A DNA stretch of 8,102 nt, taken from positions 1 through 8,102 of the forward strand of contig CADCOU010000195.1 of NCBI GenBank assembly GCA_902803155.1, given 5' to 3'. The notes under the pieces are model-generated. The model did no database searches. It was not told the DNA's origin and saw only the letters and a list, made by a program, of their open reading frames with translations. This document shows positions 6,115-8,102 of the stretch, one piece after another (the stretch's first letter is position 1; every line of letters begins with the position of its first letter). The position numbers were made by a program, and so were the translations under genes. The DNA comes from an uncultured Lachnospiraceae bacterium (GTDB taxonomy: Bacteria; Bacillota; Clostridia; Lachnospirales; Lachnospiraceae).

Positions 6115-7770
6115 ATGGAGAAAGACGATCGCTGGGACGATTCCTATATAAGCGAAGAAGAGATCGAGGAGGCTGCGCGCAGGCGCAGGGCAAGAAGAAA
6201 GAAGGATCACCGCCTGAGGGTGCTGTTTTCAACCATCCTGATCCTGTGTCTTCTGGCTGCCGCAGCAGCCGTGTATTCATTTTTCCTGGTTCCCAGGGAT
6301 GCCGATCTTCCGTGGCCTGAGTTCCTCGGAGCGCGTCCGCAGCTGAAAACCGGTACGACGACTCCTTCCAAAAAGGAAGGCAATCCTCTGATCAACGCGA
6401 TCGAGAATCAGCTGGCCGCCCAGTCCGAAGCGCAGCCGGTTTCCGAAACTGCGCCTGCGGTAATTGTCCCCGAAACGGAACGCCAGACGGAGACTGAAAC
6501 GCAGCCTGCGACGGAGCCTTCCGAAAGCGCGGAAGGACAGAAACTGATGGATGAGGCGCGTCTCCTGGCCGCGGGTTATGATTACGACGGGGCCATCGGG
6601 AAACTGATGAGCATATCCGGATTTGATACGGATGCTTCCATACAGCAGATGATTACTGACTTTACCGCACAGAGGGATGCCTGTGTCGCGGTCGAACCGA
6701 CGACGGTTCCGCACATTTTCTATCACTCCCTGCTGAATTCCACCGCCAGGGCATTTGACGTAGAGCGGCTCGGCCAGGGCGCTGTTGACGGGTACAACGC
6801 CTGGATGGTAACTGTGGATGAATTCGATAAGATCACACAGAGACTGTATGACGCGGGATATGTTTATGTCCGTCTCCGCGATCTGGTCATCGAGACCACG
6901 GACGACGACGGGGTCGTTCATTTCACTCCGAATACGAACCTGAAGCTTCCGGAAGGAAAGAAGGCGATTGTTCTGTCCGTCGATGACTGCAGCTACTATC
7001 ATTCCTACGAAGCCGCAAGTTTCCCGGAGAAGCTGGTGCTGGACGAAAACGGTGATGTGAAGTGCCTCTATACTGATGCTGCGGGCAATACGTCCCTCGG
7101 AGACTTTGACGTTGTACCCAGGCTCAACAGCTTCCTTAAGGAGCATCCGGACGGCGCATATCACGGTGCCCGCGGGATCATGGCCATGACCGGTTACAAC
7201 GGTGTCTTCGGATACCGCACCGACACCGACTATATCCTTCAGCAGAATCTGATGGAAGACCAGCGCGCATGGCTGGATGCCCACCCGGATTACAACTACG
7301 ACCAGGATGTAGCTGACGCGACAGCCGTTGCGGACGCACTGAAGGAAGAAGGCTGGGAGTTCGCATCGCATACGTGGGGCCACCTGTCTGTCACGGATAA
7401 GAGCGTCGATACGCTCAGGGCTGACAATGAAAAGTGGGTTGCCACGGTCCAGCCGATCGTCGGGCCGGTCGACACGATCATCTTTGCCCACGGCAACGAT
7501 ATCGGAAACTGGGAAGGCTATGCGGACAATGAGAAATATGACTACTACAACTCGGTCGGCTACCACTTCTACTGCAATGTGGACGGTTCGGTTCCATACT
7601 GGGTGCAGATCACGGACCGCTACGTCAGGCAGGGCCGGATCGACGTGGACGGCTACCGCCTGTATCTGGCAATGAACGGCGAAGATACCTCACTGAGCGA
7701 GCTGATCAACCTGGAAGGCGTGTTCAACGAGAACCGCCCGACTCCGGTCGTCGCAAACGGGGAAGGCTGA
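6115..7770 (+). CDS. Membrane-anchored polysaccharide deacetylase-like protein (CE4/NodB-type)
   Basis: This 551-residue protein has an acidic then Arg/Lys-rich cytoplasmic tail (1-35, ARRRRARRKK) and one membrane helix (about 36-58) followed by an outside chain. A low-complexity Thr/Glu/Gln linker (about 100-140, TETETQ) leads to a small helical segment (about 141-190). The catalytic domain starts near 195 with HIFYHSLL. Metal-binding motifs are LSVDD (287-291; D290, D291) and SHTWGH (418-423; H419, H423). IFAHGND (456-462) takes the place of the usual Arg-Pro-Pro-Tyr/Phe motif. It probably removes acetyl groups from N-acetylated cell-wall or surface glycan. The DD-to-HxxxH distance of about 128 residues is well above the roughly 50 of PgdA-type enzymes, so a long insert (about 295-410, with GARGIMAMTGYNGVFGYRT) is present. 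ATG 6115 is backed by GAGGGGG at 6102-6108, six bases upstream. It is monocistronic, divergent from the hydrolase operon, and ends about 100 bp before a terminator. Confidence 0.9.
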   Translation: MEKDDRWDDSYISEEEIEEAARRRRARRKKDHRLRVLFSTILILCLLAAAAAVYSFFLVPRDADLPWPEFLGARPQLKTGTTTPSKKEGNPLINAIENQLAAQSEAQPVSETAPAVIVPETERQTETETQPATEPSESAEGQKLMDEARLLAAGYDYDGAIGKLMSISGFDTDASIQQMITDFTAQRDACVAVEPTTVPHIFYHSLLNSTARAFDVERLGQGAVDGYNAWMVTVDEFDKITQRLYDAGYVYVRLRDLVIETTDDDGVVHFTPNTNLKLPEGKKAIVLSVDDCSYYHSYEAASFPEKLVLDENGDVKCLYTDAAGNTSLGDFDVVPRLNSFLKEHPDGAYHGARGIMAMTGYNGVFGYRTDTDYILQQNLMEDQRAWLDAHPDYNYDQDVADATAVADALKEEGWEFASHTWGHLSVTDKSVDTLRADNEKWVATVQPIVGPVDTIIFAHGNDIGNWEGYADNEKYDYYNSVGYHFYCNVDGSVPYWVQITDRYVRQGRIDVDGYRLYLAMNGEDTSLSELINLEGVFNENRPTPVVANGEG

Positions 7771-7800
7771 GGTTGCTGAGATAGCTTTCGGGCTTCTTGA

Positions 7801-7836
7801 GCATTCCGGATATTCCGGGTATCCTGAGCATCCTGG
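7801..7836 (+). repeat. Imperfect 9-bp tandem repeat after the deacetylase gene
   Basis: Four adjacent units read GCATTCCGG, ATATTCCGG, GTATCCTGA and GCATCCTGG. They lie 30 bp after the deacetylase stop and before its terminator, in otherwise non-coding sequence. They form no strong hairpin that I can see, and no function is assigned. Confidence 0.7.
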
Positions 7837-7872
7837 AGCAAATTAATAATTTTTTAGAGTTGTTATGAGTTT

Positions 7873-7916
7873 TGGGCAGGAGAGATCTTTTTGATTCTCT
7901 CCTGCCCAGTATTTTC
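7873..7916 (+). terminator. Rho-independent terminator of the deacetylase gene
   Basis: A perfect 13-bp stem, TGGGCAGGAGAGA (7873-7885) with TCTCTCCTGCCCA (7896-7908), encloses a 10-base loop and is followed by GTATTTTCTTG. The T-run is only moderate (TTTT at 7912-7915), but the stem is strong and GC-rich at its base. On the other strand the hairpin is followed by AAAAC, so it is oriented for the plus strand. Confidence 0.85.
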
Positions 7917-7966
7917 TTGTCCTTCCACGCGCCTCCCCCGAATTTTGATTTCTTATGGGCAGGAAC

Positions 7967-8005
7967 AGAAGAAAAACCGCTCTCTGCCCAAACAGCAGAG
8001 AGCGG
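7967..8005 (-). terminator. Leftward rho-independent terminator of a convergent gene
   Basis: A perfect 11-bp stem, CCGCTCTCTGC (7977-7987) with GCAGAGAGCGG (7995-8005), has a 7-base loop. On the minus strand it is followed by GGTTTTTCTTCTG (7976 leftward), a typical T-run. It therefore ends a minus-strand transcript entering from beyond the right edge, 31 bp after the stop codon proposed at 8037-8039. The left arm and loop overlap another possible pairing, TGGGCAG (7956-7962) with CTGCCCA (7984-7990). Confidence 0.8.
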
Positions 8006-8036
8006 CCGATCAGTTCTCTCAGTACTTTTTCCTGCC

Positions 8037-8102
8037 TTACCTCGTACTCTTGTCGTATGGTATGCCTTCCGCCTTCGGCGCTGCCGAGTTCTTGGAAGTA
8101 AA
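8037..8102 (-). CDS. Possible 3' end of a convergent gene (last 21 codons)
   Basis: Reading leftward from the right edge, one frame gives a short polar tail ending GIPYDKSTR and a TAA stop at 8039-8037. The leftward terminator stem begins 31 bases after this stop, the usual spacing, which makes this frame the best candidate. The other two frames stay open but run through one or both terminators. Too little is visible to name the product. Confidence 0.4.
   Translation of the reverse strand, partial: FTSKNSAAPKAEGIPYDKSTR

Larger units (their letters stand above)
7771..8036. other. Convergent intergenic region
   Basis: This 266-bp gene-free stretch holds the 9-bp repeats, an AT-rich patch (about 7841-7856) and the two opposed terminators. 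The segment 7917-7955 shows nothing recognisable. The motif TGGGCAG occurs three times here: at 7873 and 7956 on the plus strand and at 7990-7984 on the minus strand. Confidence 0.7.

Noticed and set aside
5936..6280. Open frame of 114 codons on the minus strand over the divergent region
   Set aside because: It crosses both predicted promoters and the deacetylase start, and its translation resembles no protein.
6277..7566. Open frame of 429 codons on the minus strand
   Set aside because: It is antisense to the deacetylase gene, and its Arg/Val-rich composition is typical of a shadow frame.

Overview
The window is about 53-55% GC by eye. It looks like a chromosomal segment of a gut-type Clostridia, most likely Lachnospiraceae. 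This is inferred from the AGGAGG-type ribosome binding sites, the compact Gram-positive promoters, single-pass surface proteins with Thr/Glu/Gln-rich linkers, and a set of intracellular plant-glycan hydrolases. No genus can be named from the sequence alone, and there are no RNA genes, insertion sequences, phage genes or CRISPR arrays.

Layout. (1) Bases 1-413, minus strand: the N-terminal 137 residues of a membrane-anchored protein whose linker is built from 24-bp tandem repeats (TEAVTEKQ) running off the left edge. It has its own predicted promoter in the 71-bp gap behind the preceding operon. (2) Bases 485-5866, minus strand: a tight three-gene glycoside hydrolase operon, in transcription order GH5-type hydrolase, GH42-like hydrolase and GH78 alpha-L-rhamnosidase. 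The first two genes overlap at ATGATG and the last two are about 16 bp apart. None has a signal peptide, so the enzymes should act in the cytoplasm on imported, rhamnose-containing oligosaccharides or glycosides. No transporter or regulator lies in the window. (3) Bases 5867-6114: a divergent control region with one predicted promoter per direction, short direct repeats, and a perfect 8-bp inverted repeat over the rightward promoter. (4) Bases 6115-7770, plus strand: a membrane-anchored, extracellular polysaccharide deacetylase-like protein (CE4-type) with an unusually long insert between its metal-binding motifs. (5) Bases 7771-8102: a 9-bp imperfect repeat, a strong plus-strand terminator, a second terminator pointing leftward, and what is probably the last 21 codons of a convergent minus-strand gene.

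How they work together. The three hydrolases look like one functional unit: GH78 would remove terminal alpha-L-rhamnose, and the GH5 and GH42-like enzymes would cut the remaining beta-linked sugars. The order of action and the substrate are inference. The two surface proteins flanking the operon share a design (short cytoplasmic tail, one membrane helix, Glu/Thr-rich linker) but have no evident functional link to it. The least familiar item is the 718-residue GH42-like protein, which I cannot place in a named family.
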